64,000 bases of DNA from Chryseobacterium formosum (GCF_026460885.1 NZ_JAOVZW010000003.1:1-64000), one strand, 5' to 3'. Counted from the first letter of the stretch, positions 20,153 through 29,819 are shown. Made by a program: numbers and translations. Notes: generated by a model not told the origin, from the letters alone.

Positions 20153-20998
20153 ATGAAAAGCTTATTCACCGTTTTATTTCTACTCACTGTTCAGATTTTT
20201 TCTGCGCAGGAAGAAGATTACGTTTATGCAAACGGAGTTTTCAGTTTTGAAGAAAATAAACCCCAGAAAATATTCACCGACTGGACGAGAATTCGACGAT
20301 CTCCGAATGTCAATGCTCAAATTTTGGATTCTTTGCAAACCAATCAGCAAATTTTGATTCTTAAAAAAGATGAAACTATTTTAAAATTGGGCGAAAGAAG
20401 AGCTAATTGGTATAAAATATCGTATCAGAAAGGCGATAAAACTTCTGAAGGTTACATTTGGGGTGGAAATCTTTGTGTGGGTTTTAGAAATAAAAATGGC
20501 TACGATTTTCTTTTTGGTTTAACAAAAACAGTTAATAAAAAAGATAAAGAATATCCTGAAATTAATATTCAACAGAATTATGCTTCTGTAAAAGTTGTTA
20601 AAGGAAATATTTTAATTGATGAGGTTTCTTTTGAAACAGGTTCGGGTGAAAGTCTGAGTTATGGAACATTCAATATTGAAAGTAATCATAAACTACAAAA
20701 TGTAGAATTGACTATTAAAGCTACTGTTTCGGGGGAAGCGTGCGGAATTGCAAGTTATGATCAATATGTTTTCTTTAAAGATAAAAAATTGGTTGCTCTT
20801 CCACAATTAATGAATGTTGGAGATGCCGATGTATATTATCACTCCGAAGAATTTATTTTCCCGAATGATAAAGGTGGAGTTCCAAATGCTTTTATTTTTA
20901 AAATGGAGGAAATGGAAAAAGATGAGAAAGATCGGGAGAAGAAGAAAAAGGTTTCGAAAACCTATCTTTGGAACGGAAATTCTTACAAACTAAAATAA
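20153..20998 (+). CDS. Secreted SH3-like domain protein
   Basis: A 281-residue protein with a signal peptide (1-19, ending IFSAQ). Residues 35-105 look like a bacterial SH3 domain: a DWTRIRRSPNVNAQILDSL start and an ANWYKISYQKGDKTSEGYIWGG-like end (described here in parts). Such domains usually bind peptidoglycan or peptides. The rest (about 110-281) is a beta-rich region of unknown family ending in a charged stretch MEEMEKDEKDREKKKK. It follows prmA in the same direction. Confidence 0.7.
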   Translation: MKSLFTVLFLLTVQIFSAQEEDYVYANGVFSFEENKPQKIFTDWTRIRRSPNVNAQILDSLQTNQQILILKKDETILKLGERRANWYKISYQKGDKTSEGYIWGGNLCVGFRNKNGYDFLFGLTKTVNKKDKEYPEINIQQNYASVKVVKGNILIDEVSFETGSGESLSYGTFNIESNHKLQNVELTIKATVSGEACGIASYDQYVFFKDKKLVALPQLMNVGDADVYYHSEEFIFPNDKGGVPNAFIFKMEEMEKDEKDREKKKKVSKTYLWNGNSYKLK

Positions 20999-21019
20999 AA
21001 TTTTTAATCATAAATTTGA

Positions 21020-21050
21020 AAACCACTGTATATTTACGGTGGTTTTTAAA
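21020..21050 (+). terminator. Rho-independent terminator overlapping next leader
   Basis: AAACCACTG (21020-21028) pairs with CGGTGGTTT (21037-21045) and is followed by TTAAATTTT. It ends the SH3 gene transcript 10 bases before ATG 21060, so any read-through expresses the next gene. Confidence 0.7.
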
Positions 21051-21059
21051 TTTTATATA

Positions 21060-21380
21060 ATGACAAAAGAAGAGCTTTATGATCTGAAATATACACTGTC
21101 AGATTTTATTTATCCCAGATTAAAAGAGTTTAAAGATAAAGTAGACAGTAAAAGTGCGCCTTCAGTTCCAGATTTTTCAAACGTTGAACATTTTTCTCAG
21201 AAGAGATCTTTTGCAGAAAAAGAAAAGTATTGGAGTGAGATATTAGGTGAAATGATCATTCCCTTCGAATATCAAGTTTATCCCGAGAATTTTAAACACT
21301 TAGAGCTTAAAGATATTAATGAAAAAGTAGAGCGTGGATTGAAACTTTTTGCAGAATATTTTATCAAGTTATGGTTTTAA
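21060..21380 (+). CDS. Hypothetical protein
   Basis: A 106-residue acidic-basic mixed protein of no family I recognise. It has no signal peptide or membrane segment. The start at ATG 21060 (MTKEELYDLKY) is preferred to an upstream in-frame codon that lies within the terminator stem. The leucine- and charge-rich pattern suggests a small helical cytoplasmic protein. It lies just before the minus-strand tRNA region. Confidence 0.6.
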   Translation: MTKEELYDLKYTLSDFIYPRLKEFKDKVDSKSAPSVPDFSNVEHFSQKRSFAEKEKYWSEILGEMIIPFEYQVYPENFKHLELKDINEKVERGLKLFAEYFIKLWF

Positions 21381-21451
21381 TAATGAGTGAAATCTTACTT
21401 AATGATTGGCAATGGAGTTCCGGATTTGGATAATCTTTAGAAAATATAAAT

Positions 21452-21486
21452 AAAAAAAACTCACAACAAACGTTGTAAGTTTTATA
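21452..21486 (-). terminator. Terminator after the degenerate tRNA copy
   Basis: On the minus strand an AACTTACAA-type stem pairs with TTGTGAGTT and runs into T8. It closely matches the terminator after intact tRNA-Arg (21809-21842), showing that the terminator was copied with the tRNA. Confidence 0.75.
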
Positions 21487-21916
<430 letters not shown>

Positions 21917-21947
21917 ATTTGTAATTTTGAGAAAATTACTAAAACAG

Positions 21948-22022
21948 TCGGGGCGGCAGGATTCGAACCTGCGACCTCCTGGTCCCAAACCAGGCGCGAT
22001 GACCGGACTACGCTACGCCCCG
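21948..22022 (-). tRNA. tRNA-Pro (TGG)
   Basis: A 75-base cloverleaf. Acceptor CGGGGCG pairs with CGCCCCG, anticodon stem CCTGG/CCAGG with loop TTTGGGA (anticodon TGG), T arm GCAGG/CCTGC. CCA is not encoded. It lies 31 bases upstream of tRNA-Arg in the same transcript. Confidence 0.95.
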
Positions 22023-22036
22023 AATAAGTCATGCTG

Positions 22037-22123
22037 CGGAGAGTAAGGGATTCGAACCCTTGGTACCGTTACCAGTACGCATGTTTAGCAAACATGTCCT
22101 TTCGGCCACTCAGGCAACTCTCC
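22037..22123 (-). tRNA. tRNA-Ser (GCT)
   Basis: An 87-base class II tRNA with a long variable arm. Acceptor GGAGAGT pairs with ACTCTCC, anticodon stem CATGT/ACATG with loop TTGCTAA (anticodon GCT), T arm AAGGG/CCCTT, discriminator G as usual for serine. It is the first tRNA of the three-gene cluster. Confidence 0.95.
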
Positions 22124-22168
22124 AATAATAACGTTTTTGTAAAGATCGCTGTTCCGTTATTGCGAGTG

Positions 22169-22200
22169 CAAATATAGAATAGATTTCTTTATTTACCAAA
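22169..22200 (-). promoter_or_regulatory. tRNA cluster promoter
   Basis: On the minus strand TTTG (22197-22200), a 20-base spacer and TATATTTG (22169-22176) form a full Bacteroidota promoter about 45 bases upstream of tRNA-Ser. It would drive Ser, Pro and Arg tRNAs. Confidence 0.8.
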
Positions 22201-22259
22201 TAAAATTCAAGAAAAAATTGTGTATTTTTACGCTTATAAATGATTAAAAATCTAATCTG

Positions 22260-23285
22260 ATGCGTAAAACATTATATATCATCGGCTTAAGTACATTGGT
22301 TTTTTCATGTACATCGCAGAAAAATAATAATAAAAATATTTATCGTACTAAAACAGCTGTCGTACAGCCAAAAACAGCTGTTAATTCTGATTCACAGGAA
22401 AAAATAAAACCACAAGTCACAAAAGAACATGGCGTGGAATTTTTTACTACAAATATTGCAGATGTTACGAAAAATGATAACACCGCAAGTTATGGTTCCA
22501 TCGTGTCGGCAAAACCTGCGGGATATAAAGTTGTAAAAACGCATTTCCCTGCGATTGCCCAAAATTTCAGACAAAAATATCTGATTTTGCATTACACGGT
22601 TTTACCGGATGATAAATCTATTGAAGTTCTTACAAAACAGTCTGTAAGTGCGCATTATTTAGTCAATAACTTGGGTGACAACGAAATTTATCAATTAGTT
22701 GATGAAAATAAACGTTCTTATCATGCGGGAGTAAGCGCTTGGCGTGCCGATAAAAACCTTAATGATACATCCATAGGAATTGAAATTGTAAACATGGGTT
22801 ATAAGGCAGATGCAACTGGCGCAAAAACTTTTGAACCGTTTAGTGATGATCAAATCAAAAAAGTGGCAGCTCTAACAAAGGATATTGTGACGAGATATCA
22901 AATTCCTGCTACCAATGTTTTAGCACATTCAGATATTGCACCGACTAGAAAGCAAGATCCGGGACCACTTTTCCCTTGGAAAAAACTGTATGATGATTAT
23001 CAAATAGGAATGTGGTATGATGAAGCAGCAAAACAAACTTTGCTTACTGCGGCACAAACTGATATTTCTACAAAATATAATGATGCCGCATTTATTTATA
23101 CAATTCAGATGGCATTGCAAAAGTTTGGTTATGCTCTTGACAGCAGCGGAAAGTGGGATGATGCGACAAAAAAAACTATTGAAGCATTACAATATCATTT
23201 CCGTCCTCAAAACTATAACGGAATTATGGATGCCGAAACATGGGCAATTCTTCAAGCTTTAAATCAAAAATATCCAACAAAATAA
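22260..23285 (+). CDS. N-acetylmuramoyl-L-alanine amidase lipoprotein
   Basis: A 341-residue AmiD-type amidase that cuts the bond between N-acetylmuramic acid and the stem peptide. The lipobox is LVFSC with Cys17. The Amidase_2 domain (about 105-240) carries LHYTV (zinc His), YHAGVSAWR (~160), GIEIVNMGY and AHSDIAPTRKQDPGPLFPW (zinc His and Asp). A C-terminal peptidoglycan-binding domain (about 270-340) ends in DAETWAILQAL. It probably works in recycling or wall remodelling at the outer membrane. It is divergent from the tRNA cluster. Confidence 0.93.
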   Translation: MRKTLYIIGLSTLVFSCTSQKNNNKNIYRTKTAVVQPKTAVNSDSQEKIKPQVTKEHGVEFFTTNIADVTKNDNTASYGSIVSAKPAGYKVVKTHFPAIAQNFRQKYLILHYTVLPDDKSIEVLTKQSVSAHYLVNNLGDNEIYQLVDENKRSYHAGVSAWRADKNLNDTSIGIEIVNMGYKADATGAKTFEPFSDDQIKKVAALTKDIVTRYQIPATNVLAHSDIAPTRKQDPGPLFPWKKLYDDYQIGMWYDEAAKQTLLTAAQTDISTKYNDAAFIYTIQMALQKFGYALDSSGKWDDATKKTIEALQYHFRPQNYNGIMDAETWAILQALNQKYPTK

Positions 23286-23291
23286 ATTTTT

Positions 23292-23319
23292 AAAGCGCAT
23301 CTTTACGGTGCGTTTTTTA
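23292..23319 (+). terminator. Rho-independent terminator
   Basis: AAAGCGCA pairs with TGCGTTTT (one G-T pair) across a 9-base loop and is followed by T6. It ends the amidase transcript. Confidence 0.75.
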
Positions 23320-23354
23320 TTAATTAAATACAATAAACTATTAAATATCATTTA

Positions 23355-24755
23355 ATGGAAAATTTCAGACAGGAAAGTGATCTTCTCGGTGAATTAAACG
23401 TTCCGATTGGTGCTTATTATGGTGTTCAGACTCAAAGAGCTATTGATAATTTTAAAATTTCAGGACAGCTTTTATCATCATATCCAGAATTTATCAAAGG
23501 TTTGGCGTTCGTGAAGAAAGCTGCAGCAAAAACCAATTACGAATTAGGGCTTTTAGACCAGGATTTATATTTTAAAATTGCAGAAACCTGTGATGAATTA
23601 ATTGGGGGATTATTTCACAGTGAGTTTCCGATAGATATGATTCAAGGTGGAGCAGGAACTTCGATTAACATGAATGCTAATGAAGTGATTGCAAACCGAG
23701 TTTTAGAAAAATTAGGAAAAAATAAAGGTGAATACGAATTTTGTTCACCAAACGATCATATCAATTTATCCCAATCAACAAATGACGCTTATCCAACGGC
23801 AATCAAAATGGGATTGTTGCAGATGAACGAAACTTTAGTGAAAAAACTTCAAAGCATTGTTGAAGCTTTCCGTGACAAAGGAAAAGAGTTTCAGGATGTG
23901 ATTAAAATGGGAAGAACTCAGCTTCAGGATGCGGTTCCAATGACGATGGGACAGGAATTTGAGGCTTTTGCAGCAACTTTGGAAGAAGATATTTCAAAAC
24001 TGAATAATAACGCTAATCTTTTTGTTGAGGTTAATATGGGTGCAACTGCGATTGGAACAGGAATTAATGCTCCAATTGGATATGCAATTCTTTGCGCTAA
24101 AAATTTGGCTGAAATTACTGGTTATCCTGTTGTTTCTGCGCCAAATTTAGTTGAAGCAACTCCGGATACAGGTTCTTACGTGATTTATTCTTCTGCAATG
24201 AAACGTCTTGCCGTAAAATTATCAAAAATCTGTAATGATTTAAGGTTGCTATCTTCAGGACCAAGAGCTGGTTTATCTGAAATAAATCTTCCTCCAATGC
24301 AGCCAGGCTCATCAATTATGCCTGGAAAAGTAAATCCTGTGATTCCGGAAGTAGTAAATCAGGTTTGTTTTAAAGTGATCGGAAATGATCTTACGGTAAC
24401 TTTCGCAGCAGAAGCCGGACAATTACAGTTAAATGTCATGGAGCCGGTTCTTTCTCATGCCATCATGGAAAATATCCATTTCCTTTGCAACGCTTTAGAC
24501 ACGCTTCGTGACAAATGTGTTGTCGGAATTACCGCCAATAAAGACGTTTGTCTGAATATGGTAAAACACAGCATCGGAATCGTAACTGCTTTAAATCCTT
24601 ATATCGGATACAAACAATCTACAAAAATTGCAAAAGAAGCCTTGGAAACCGGTAAAAGTGTTTACAATTTGGTTCTTGAACATGGTTTGCTTTCACAGGA
24701 GAGTTTAGATGAAATTCTTGATCCTAAAAATATGCTGAAACCACACAATAAATAG
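23355..24755 (+). CDS. aspA: Aspartate ammonia-lyase
   Basis: A 466-residue enzyme that converts L-aspartate to fumarate and ammonia in the cytoplasm, linking amino-acid use to the TCA cycle. The fumarase/aspartase signature GSSIMPGKVNP (about 317-327) holds the catalytic Ser in its mobile loop. Other conserved stretches are GGAGTSINMNANEV (~98-111), SQSTNDAYPTA (~138-148) and MGRTQLQDAVP (~186-196). The length fits the family and separates it from class II fumarase by these motifs. It is followed after only 6 bases by a methyltransferase gene, probably through chance operon layout. Confidence 0.93.
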   Translation: MENFRQESDLLGELNVPIGAYYGVQTQRAIDNFKISGQLLSSYPEFIKGLAFVKKAAAKTNYELGLLDQDLYFKIAETCDELIGGLFHSEFPIDMIQGGAGTSINMNANEVIANRVLEKLGKNKGEYEFCSPNDHINLSQSTNDAYPTAIKMGLLQMNETLVKKLQSIVEAFRDKGKEFQDVIKMGRTQLQDAVPMTMGQEFEAFAATLEEDISKLNNNANLFVEVNMGATAIGTGINAPIGYAILCAKNLAEITGYPVVSAPNLVEATPDTGSYVIYSSAMKRLAVKLSKICNDLRLLSSGPRAGLSEINLPPMQPGSSIMPGKVNPVIPEVVNQVCFKVIGNDLTVTFAAEAGQLQLNVMEPVLSHAIMENIHFLCNALDTLRDKCVVGITANKDVCLNMVKHSIGIVTALNPYIGYKQSTKIAKEALETGKSVYNLVLEHGLLSQESLDEILDPKNMLKPHNK

Positions 24756-24761
24756 TATCTG

Positions 24762-25556
24762 GTGAGTAAAATAAAGAAAACTTTTCAGGCTTTACAAAAT
24801 ATTGCGCAGAAACCAAGTTTGCTCAATTTGGTAATTAATGACAATGAATCAAGAAAAAAAGAGTTTCTTGAAAAATATCCTCATTTAAAAAGTCTTCCGC
24901 AAATTAATTTTACTGATTTGGCTGAAGATTTTGATGAAAGCATTGACTTGGCATTTTTAGATGGAGGATCTTTGCCTACAGATTTGGCCTTGTTGAAGAC
25001 ATTGGCGAAAGGCAAAAACAGTTACTTTGAAATCGGAACCTGGAGAGGTGAGAGCGTTTGGAATGTGGCCAAAATTATTAAAGATTGCACAACTTTTAAT
25101 CTTTCAAAAGAAGAAATAAATACGTTAGGTTTAGATAAAAGATATGCTGAATTGCATGGAATTATATCTAAAAAAAATCCGAATATTCTTCATTTGGAAG
25201 GTAATTCTAAAACTTTTGATTTTAAAGATTTAAATAAGAAATATGATCTGATTTTCATCGATGGAGATCACTCGTATGAAATGGTGAAAAATGACACTGC
25301 GAAGGTTTTTGAAAGTCTTGTACACGAAAATTCGGTTGTTGTTTGGCATGATTACGCATTCAATCCTGAGAAAGTACGATATGATGTTTTCAAAGGGATT
25401 TTAGATGGATTGCCAACAGAATTTCATTCAAATTTATATCATGTGGCCAATACAATGTGCGCAGTTTTTACAAAAGAAAATTTTAAAACAAAAGAATTTG
25501 AAGAGCTGAAAAGCCCTGATTTTCTGTTTGAAGTAAATCTAAAAATTAAAAAATAA
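24762..25556 (+). CDS. Class I SAM-dependent methyltransferase (Methyltransf_24 type)
   Basis: A 264-residue protein with a SAM-binding motif FEIGTWRGESVW (about 88-99) and the strand-4 acidic motif LIFIDGDHSYE (~166-176), followed by a VVWHDYAFNP segment (~200). This pattern fits the Methyltransf_24 group often found in glycan clusters. The start is GTG 24762, six bases after the aspA stop. It lies head of a group with a GT2 glycosyltransferase one base downstream. The methyl acceptor is unknown; a surface sugar is inferred from the neighbours. Confidence 0.75.
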   Translation: MSKIKKTFQALQNIAQKPSLLNLVINDNESRKKEFLEKYPHLKSLPQINFTDLAEDFDESIDLAFLDGGSLPTDLALLKTLAKGKNSYFEIGTWRGESVWNVAKIIKDCTTFNLSKEEINTLGLDKRYAELHGIISKKNPNILHLEGNSKTFDFKDLNKKYDLIFIDGDHSYEMVKNDTAKVFESLVHENSVVVWHDYAFNPEKVRYDVFKGILDGLPTEFHSNLYHVANTMCAVFTKENFKTKEFEELKSPDFLFEVNLKIKK

Positions 25557-25557
25557 G

Positions 25558-26412
25558 TTGAGGTTTTTAATCATAATTCCTGCTCACAACGAGGAAAATA
25601 ATCTTCCGTTTACTTTAGATTCTTTAAAGCAACAAAGTTTTAAAGATTTTAAAGTTGTAGTTGTAAATGATGGCTCTACCGACGAAACTTCGGAAGTAAT
25701 TAAAAAGTATACTGAAACCGATGTTAGATTTGAAACCATAAATCTTCAAAAATCTTCACATCAACCGGGTTCAAAAGTCGTTGCAGCTTTCAAAAGCGGA
25801 TTACAGACTCAAAATTTTAATGAATTTGACATCATTTGTAAATTCGACTCAGACATTATTTTAGAAACAAATTATCTGCAAACTGTTGCAAATGCTTTTG
25901 TTGAAAATCCAGATTACGGTTTGGTTGGAGGACTTTTATATGTTGAAAAAAACGGAGAATGGGTTTATGAAGGAAACTCCAATAAACATCACGTTCGTGG
26001 TCCGATGAAAGCCTACAGAAAAGAATGTTTTGTACAAATGAATGGTTTGCGTGAAACTTTAGGTTGGGATAATATCGATGCAATTTTGTTGCAGAATTTA
26101 GGCTGGAAAGAAGTGGTTTTACCTGAATTGCATGTGAAATTAATTAAAGTAAAAGGCGCGGATTACACTATAAAACCGGCCGATTACTACGGAAGATATT
26201 TTTATTTTTTAGGATTAAACCGATTTCTAACTTATGTTGCTTCTGCAAAAGAAGCGTTGAAAATAAAATCGCCTTCGTTTCTGTTTCAAATCATTAGTTA
26301 TTACGAAAAATGTAAATCTCAAAATCTTGAACTGAAAATTTCTAAAGACGAGCAAAAAGTGATTAATCAGCAACGCTGGAATCAGTTTAAAAAGAAATGG
26401 TTTAAGATATGA
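25558..26412 (+). CDS. Glycosyltransferase family 2
   Basis: A 284-residue GT-A glycosyltransferase. The N-terminal IIPAHNEENNLP (about 5-16), VVVNDGSTDETSEV (~34-47) and the DxD-like FDSDI (~97-101) mark nucleotide-sugar binding. WDNIDAIL (~163) matches the catalytic-base region (ED/WD type). It starts at TTG 25558, two bases after the stop of the methyltransferase. The initiator context was chosen because the conserved N-terminus needs it. It probably adds a sugar in surface-glycan synthesis. Confidence 0.85.
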   Translation: MRFLIIIPAHNEENNLPFTLDSLKQQSFKDFKVVVVNDGSTDETSEVIKKYTETDVRFETINLQKSSHQPGSKVVAAFKSGLQTQNFNEFDIICKFDSDIILETNYLQTVANAFVENPDYGLVGGLLYVEKNGEWVYEGNSNKHHVRGPMKAYRKECFVQMNGLRETLGWDNIDAILLQNLGWKEVVLPELHVKLIKVKGADYTIKPADYYGRYFYFLGLNRFLTYVASAKEALKIKSPSFLFQIISYYEKCKSQNLELKISKDEQKVINQQRWNQFKKKWFKI

Positions 26413-26482
26413 TTCAATAGGAACGGGCTTTAGCCCGTTTTTTAAATAAAATTAATACAATTGGCTTTAGCCAAAACCTAAA
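26413..26482. repeat. Intergenic double-hairpin element
   Basis: Two short perfect dyads occur 20 bases apart: AACGGGCT-TT-AGCCCGTT (26422-26439) with a T run, and TTGGCT-TT-AGCCAA (26461-26474). The first can act as a terminator for the GT2 gene. The GGCTTTAGCC core repeated twice suggests a dispersed element; I recall similar GGGCTAAAGCCC units in Chryseobacterium, not checked. Confidence 0.55.
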
Positions 26483-26497
26483 ATGTAAATTTTCAGT

Positions 26498-27526
26498 TTG
26501 AAAAAAATAGCCTACATAGAAATCGACACTCATGCAGAAATCGCTGCAGATTTTATGGATTTAATGGAAGATTCAAAAGGATTTTCTGTGGATTATTATT
26601 TTTCGGAAAAGATTAAAAAGCAAATTCATGAAAGTAATGAAAATGTTTTTTTGTCGGATAATTCGATGATTTTAGATCAGTTAGAAACGAAGAAATATGA
26701 TTTGGTTATTATCGGAACTGTTCACCGTTATTTCAACACTTTTTTAAATATTACTCAGAAATATAAAACTGCGGTAATTGTTCATAATCTTAATTTTTCT
26801 AAAGCTTCCAAATTAGATTTAATTAAAAATATTTTTAAAGAAGATGTTCTTTACCGACTGAAATTATGGTGGAAAGAAGGTTTGTTTAATTCTTCAAAAG
26901 TTTACAGAAATGCCAGTCAGCTTTTGGTTTTAGATAAAGAATTTTCAACATCAGAACATCAGTTTCTACCACTTTTTTATTCTAAAGAATTTTTTCAGAA
27001 TAAAAATGAAAAACTAACAGTTCTAATTCCGGGTGGAGTTTCTCAAAAAAGACGTGATTATAACCATGTTTTAGATGTAATTCAAAAATCTGATGGCGGT
27101 GAGAATATTGACTTTGTTTTTCTTGGAAAAGCAAAAGGTGAGGAGCTTGAGAATATTAAAAAGATTGCTGAGAAATTTAATCTAAAATATTTTACAGAAA
27201 GAGTTTCCCAGGATGATTTTGAAATTTGGATGAAAAAAGCAGATGTTCTTTGGTGCCCGATTCAACAGAAAACAGAGTTTTTTAGTCAAGAAGAAATTTA
27301 TGGTTCAACAAAAATGACGGGGAATATTGGTGATGCGATCAAATTCGGTAAAATAGCTGTTTTTCCTAAAAACTATTCATCAAAGCTTGAATTTATTGTT
27401 CCTGAGAAAGAAAATATTATTCAACAATTTAACGAGTTGAAAAATCATCAATTTGATTTTCAGAAAGATTACAGCAAAAAAAATGTTCTTGAGAATTTAG
27501 AACAATTGCTAATTCGACTTATTTAA
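26498..27526 (+). CDS. Putative GT-B glycosyltransferase
   Basis: A 342-residue protein that looks like a two-domain GT-B fold: an N-terminal KKIAYIEIDTHAEIAADF Rossmann-like start and a C-terminal domain from VLIPGGVSQKRRDY (~173) through NIDFVFLGKAKG to the KADVLWCPIQQ and STKMTGNIGDAIKFGK stretches (~245-290). No canonical EX7E motif is obvious, so the family is unsure. It begins at TTG 26498. It ends convergently with the flippase gene, overlapping by 8 bases. Confidence 0.6.
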   Translation: MKKIAYIEIDTHAEIAADFMDLMEDSKGFSVDYYFSEKIKKQIHESNENVFLSDNSMILDQLETKKYDLVIIGTVHRYFNTFLNITQKYKTAVIVHNLNFSKASKLDLIKNIFKEDVLYRLKLWWKEGLFNSSKVYRNASQLLVLDKEFSTSEHQFLPLFYSKEFFQNKNEKLTVLIPGGVSQKRRDYNHVLDVIQKSDGGENIDFVFLGKAKGEELENIKKIAEKFNLKYFTERVSQDDFEIWMKKADVLWCPIQQKTEFFSQEEIYGSTKMTGNIGDAIKFGKIAVFPKNYSSKLEFIVPEKENIIQQFNELKNHQFDFQKDYSKKNVLENLEQLLIRLI

Positions 27527-28994
27527 ATTTAAGAATACTTTTGATAAATTTCATATTGATATATTGTTCAATAGGGAAAATTTTTGTGAAATGATTTCCA
27601 ATAAAAATCAGCAATAAAACAACGGCTGGTTTGTATATTAAATTGATGAAATTATTATCAAAAACCGGTAAAACTATCGCAACTGTAATCGCCAAAGTAC
27701 AGATAATCGAAACAAAAATCATCTCAATAGAAAAAGGTGAAACTTTAAACACAAAATAATTGAATACAACTTTAATAAGATTGTAAATAGTCACCGAAAT
27801 TGCCGTAGATAGAGCAATCCCGATCAAAGAAAGATCTGTATGATGGATGAAGTACCAATTTAATCCAATTGTTAATCCAGCCAATAAAAGCATTACAATG
27901 ATGTTGAATTTGTAATATTTTGAAAGCGAAATAATATTTCCATTAAAACCTGTTGCCAAATCCATTAAAACTGCAGAGCCCCAAATCCAAATGACCGGTT
28001 CGTACATTCTCAGTAAATCTCCTTTATTAGGCATAAAATGAGTTAAGTAAGGAAATCCTACCATAATGCATCCAAATAAAACAGCTCCTAAAAAGTAAAT
28101 CGTTAAAGATGTTTTTTTATGGAATCTGTCGAGTTCCAGCATATCTCCATCAGCTAAATTTTTTCTGATTAATGGCGCAGAAATATTAAATAAACCCAAT
28201 TGTGGAATAGAAATCAAAGAAATTAAAGCTAATAAAATGCTGTAAACTGCAATTTCTTCTTCACCAATAAACTCACCAATCATGTAATTATTAATTGCCA
28301 TATGATTTCCGAAAGTTCCTAAAAATCCAAAGAAACTATATGCTGCAAATTCTTTATAAAAATTATCTTTTTTAAAATAATCTCTACTTAAATCAAGGTT
28401 TACTTTTTCAAGTTTGTTGGTGTAATAAATGTACCCTGTAAGCATTAAAGCAAACATTCCAAAGAAAAATGCCAATGCAACTTGTTCTGAAAACTGAAAA
28501 TAAAAAAACAAACAAAATGCACCGAGATTGGCTAATTTGGGTAACATATTATCGAAAATATTAGAAACAACAATTCTTTTATAATTGGAAATGTACTTAT
28601 TGAAAATTGCACACAAAGAAAGCGTTAAAACAAGTGGTAGAATATATTTTTTACTCTCCCAAATTTTCATTTTTGTAAAATCCGGGTAAACACTTGGGAT
28701 GAGAAAAAAGATAATCAGAAACAGGAAAAAATTGATAAAAACCAATGCTAAAGAAAGTGATAACATATTTTGGTGCTTATCATCTTCGTGAGCTCTCCCA
28801 AAAAACTTTACGTTAGAATAAGAAATTCCCAAAACGACAAATGGAACCAGCATTTCTGCGGCCGACATAATGTATCGTAATGTTCCGTAAAAAAAGAGGT
28901 CGTTTGTGAAAATAAAAATCGAGAACATCCCGATCAGCGTCGCGGCATATCCTATAATCGAATACTTAAAACCCTGCCTTGCAACTACACTCAT
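27519..28994 (-). CDS. Polysaccharide biosynthesis flippase (Wzx-like)
   Basis: A 491-residue integral membrane protein with about 14 hydrophobic helices spread over its whole length, the MATE/MOP flippase layout. The start MSVVARQGFKYSIIGYAATL is typical of PST/Wzx transporters. It would flip a lipid-linked saccharide across the inner membrane. It lies downstream of the FkbM-type gene by 9 bases, in the same transcript, and converges with the GT-B gene at 26498. Confidence 0.85.
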   Translation of the reverse strand: MSVVARQGFKYSIIGYAATLIGMFSIFIFTNDLFFYGTLRYIMSAAEMLVPFVVLGISYSNVKFFGRAHEDDKHQNMLSLSLALVFINFFLFLIIFFLIPSVYPDFTKMKIWESKKYILPLVLTLSLCAIFNKYISNYKRIVVSNIFDNMLPKLANLGAFCLFFYFQFSEQVALAFFFGMFALMLTGYIYYTNKLEKVNLDLSRDYFKKDNFYKEFAAYSFFGFLGTFGNHMAINNYMIGEFIGEEEIAVYSILLALISLISIPQLGLFNISAPLIRKNLADGDMLELDRFHKKTSLTIYFLGAVLFGCIMVGFPYLTHFMPNKGDLLRMYEPVIWIWGSAVLMDLATGFNGNIISLSKYYKFNIIVMLLLAGLTIGLNWYFIHHTDLSLIGIALSTAISVTIYNLIKVVFNYFVFKVSPFSIEMIFVSIICTLAITVAIVLPVFDNNFINLIYKPAVVLLLIFIGNHFTKIFPIEQYINMKFIKSILKFK

Positions 28995-29003
28995 ACTTAG
29001 ATT

Positions 29004-29798
29004 TTAGATGTTTTTAGGAAGGAAAATAATGTTGTTGATGTATTCTGTTTTATTTTTTTCGTCGCTGATATTTTTAAGTAAAATTTCTTCGGTTAATTTT
29101 TCGAGAGTGAAAGTTTTTCGGTTAAGATAATGAGATTCAAACCCCCAGTTTTCAACTTCGGAAATTTCATTCCAAATGGGTTGTTCGTGGTGTCTCTGTT
29201 CCATTTCAACCATTAAAGTTGGCTTAAATTTCTGGATGGTTTCTTTTCCACCAAAAAGTGTTTTCATTTCATTTCCTTCTACATCGATTTTGATGAAATC
29301 AATCTTGTTGACTTTTTTAGATTTCGTCCAATCATCCAATTTTACCACTTCTACAGTTTCTGTATAGCTGTTTTCTTCGTCTTTTTCTTTGTAAGAAGTA
29401 TTAAGCGTTCCTCTTGAAGCAACTATTTTTCCTTTAATAATTGGAACTTTAAACTTTGCTGTTGTATTTTCATCTGAAAGTGCCACAGAAGAAACATTCA
29501 TCGACGGAAAAAGTCTCTTCAGTCTGATGTTGAGTTTTTTATTAGGCTCAAAAGCAAAAATATTCTTGTGATTCAGCTTGTTTTCAAACTGATAAAGGAA
29601 AGTTCCAACGTTTGCTCCGATGTCGAAAATTACAGCGTCGTTTTGTAAATATTCTTTAATCCAAACCAATTCCGGTTCTACATTTCGTCCTGAAAAATTT
29701 TCTTTCGTAAGGTTTTTTAAACTTTTAAAATACCTCTGTTTGTAAAAACTTGGACTGATATACTGCAGTTTTTCGGCTAATTGTTGGTATAAAGACAT
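29004..29798 (-). CDS. FkbM family methyltransferase
   Basis: A 264-residue SAM-dependent methyltransferase. The SAM motif VIFDIGANVGTFLYQF (about 55-70), a FAFEPNKKLN strand-2 acidic end (~82) and the FkbM signature IDFIKIDVEGNEMKTLFGG (~166-184) are clear. FkbM proteins O-methylate sugars or polyketides. It heads a two-gene unit with the flippase, supporting methylation of a surface glycan. A -7 box lies upstream at 29820-29827. Confidence 0.88.
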   Translation of the reverse strand: MSLYQQLAEKLQYISPSFYKQRYFKSLKNLTKENFSGRNVEPELVWIKEYLQNDAVIFDIGANVGTFLYQFENKLNHKNIFAFEPNKKLNIRLKRLFPSMNVSSVALSDENTTAKFKVPIIKGKIVASRGTLNTSYKEKDEENSYTETVEVVKLDDWTKSKKVNKIDFIKIDVEGNEMKTLFGGKETIQKFKPTLMVEMEQRHHEQPIWNEISEVENWGFESHYLNRKTFTLEKLTEEILLKNISDEKNKTEYINNIIFLPKNI

Positions 29799-29819
29799 GT
29801 GTGATTATTTGACGACCAG

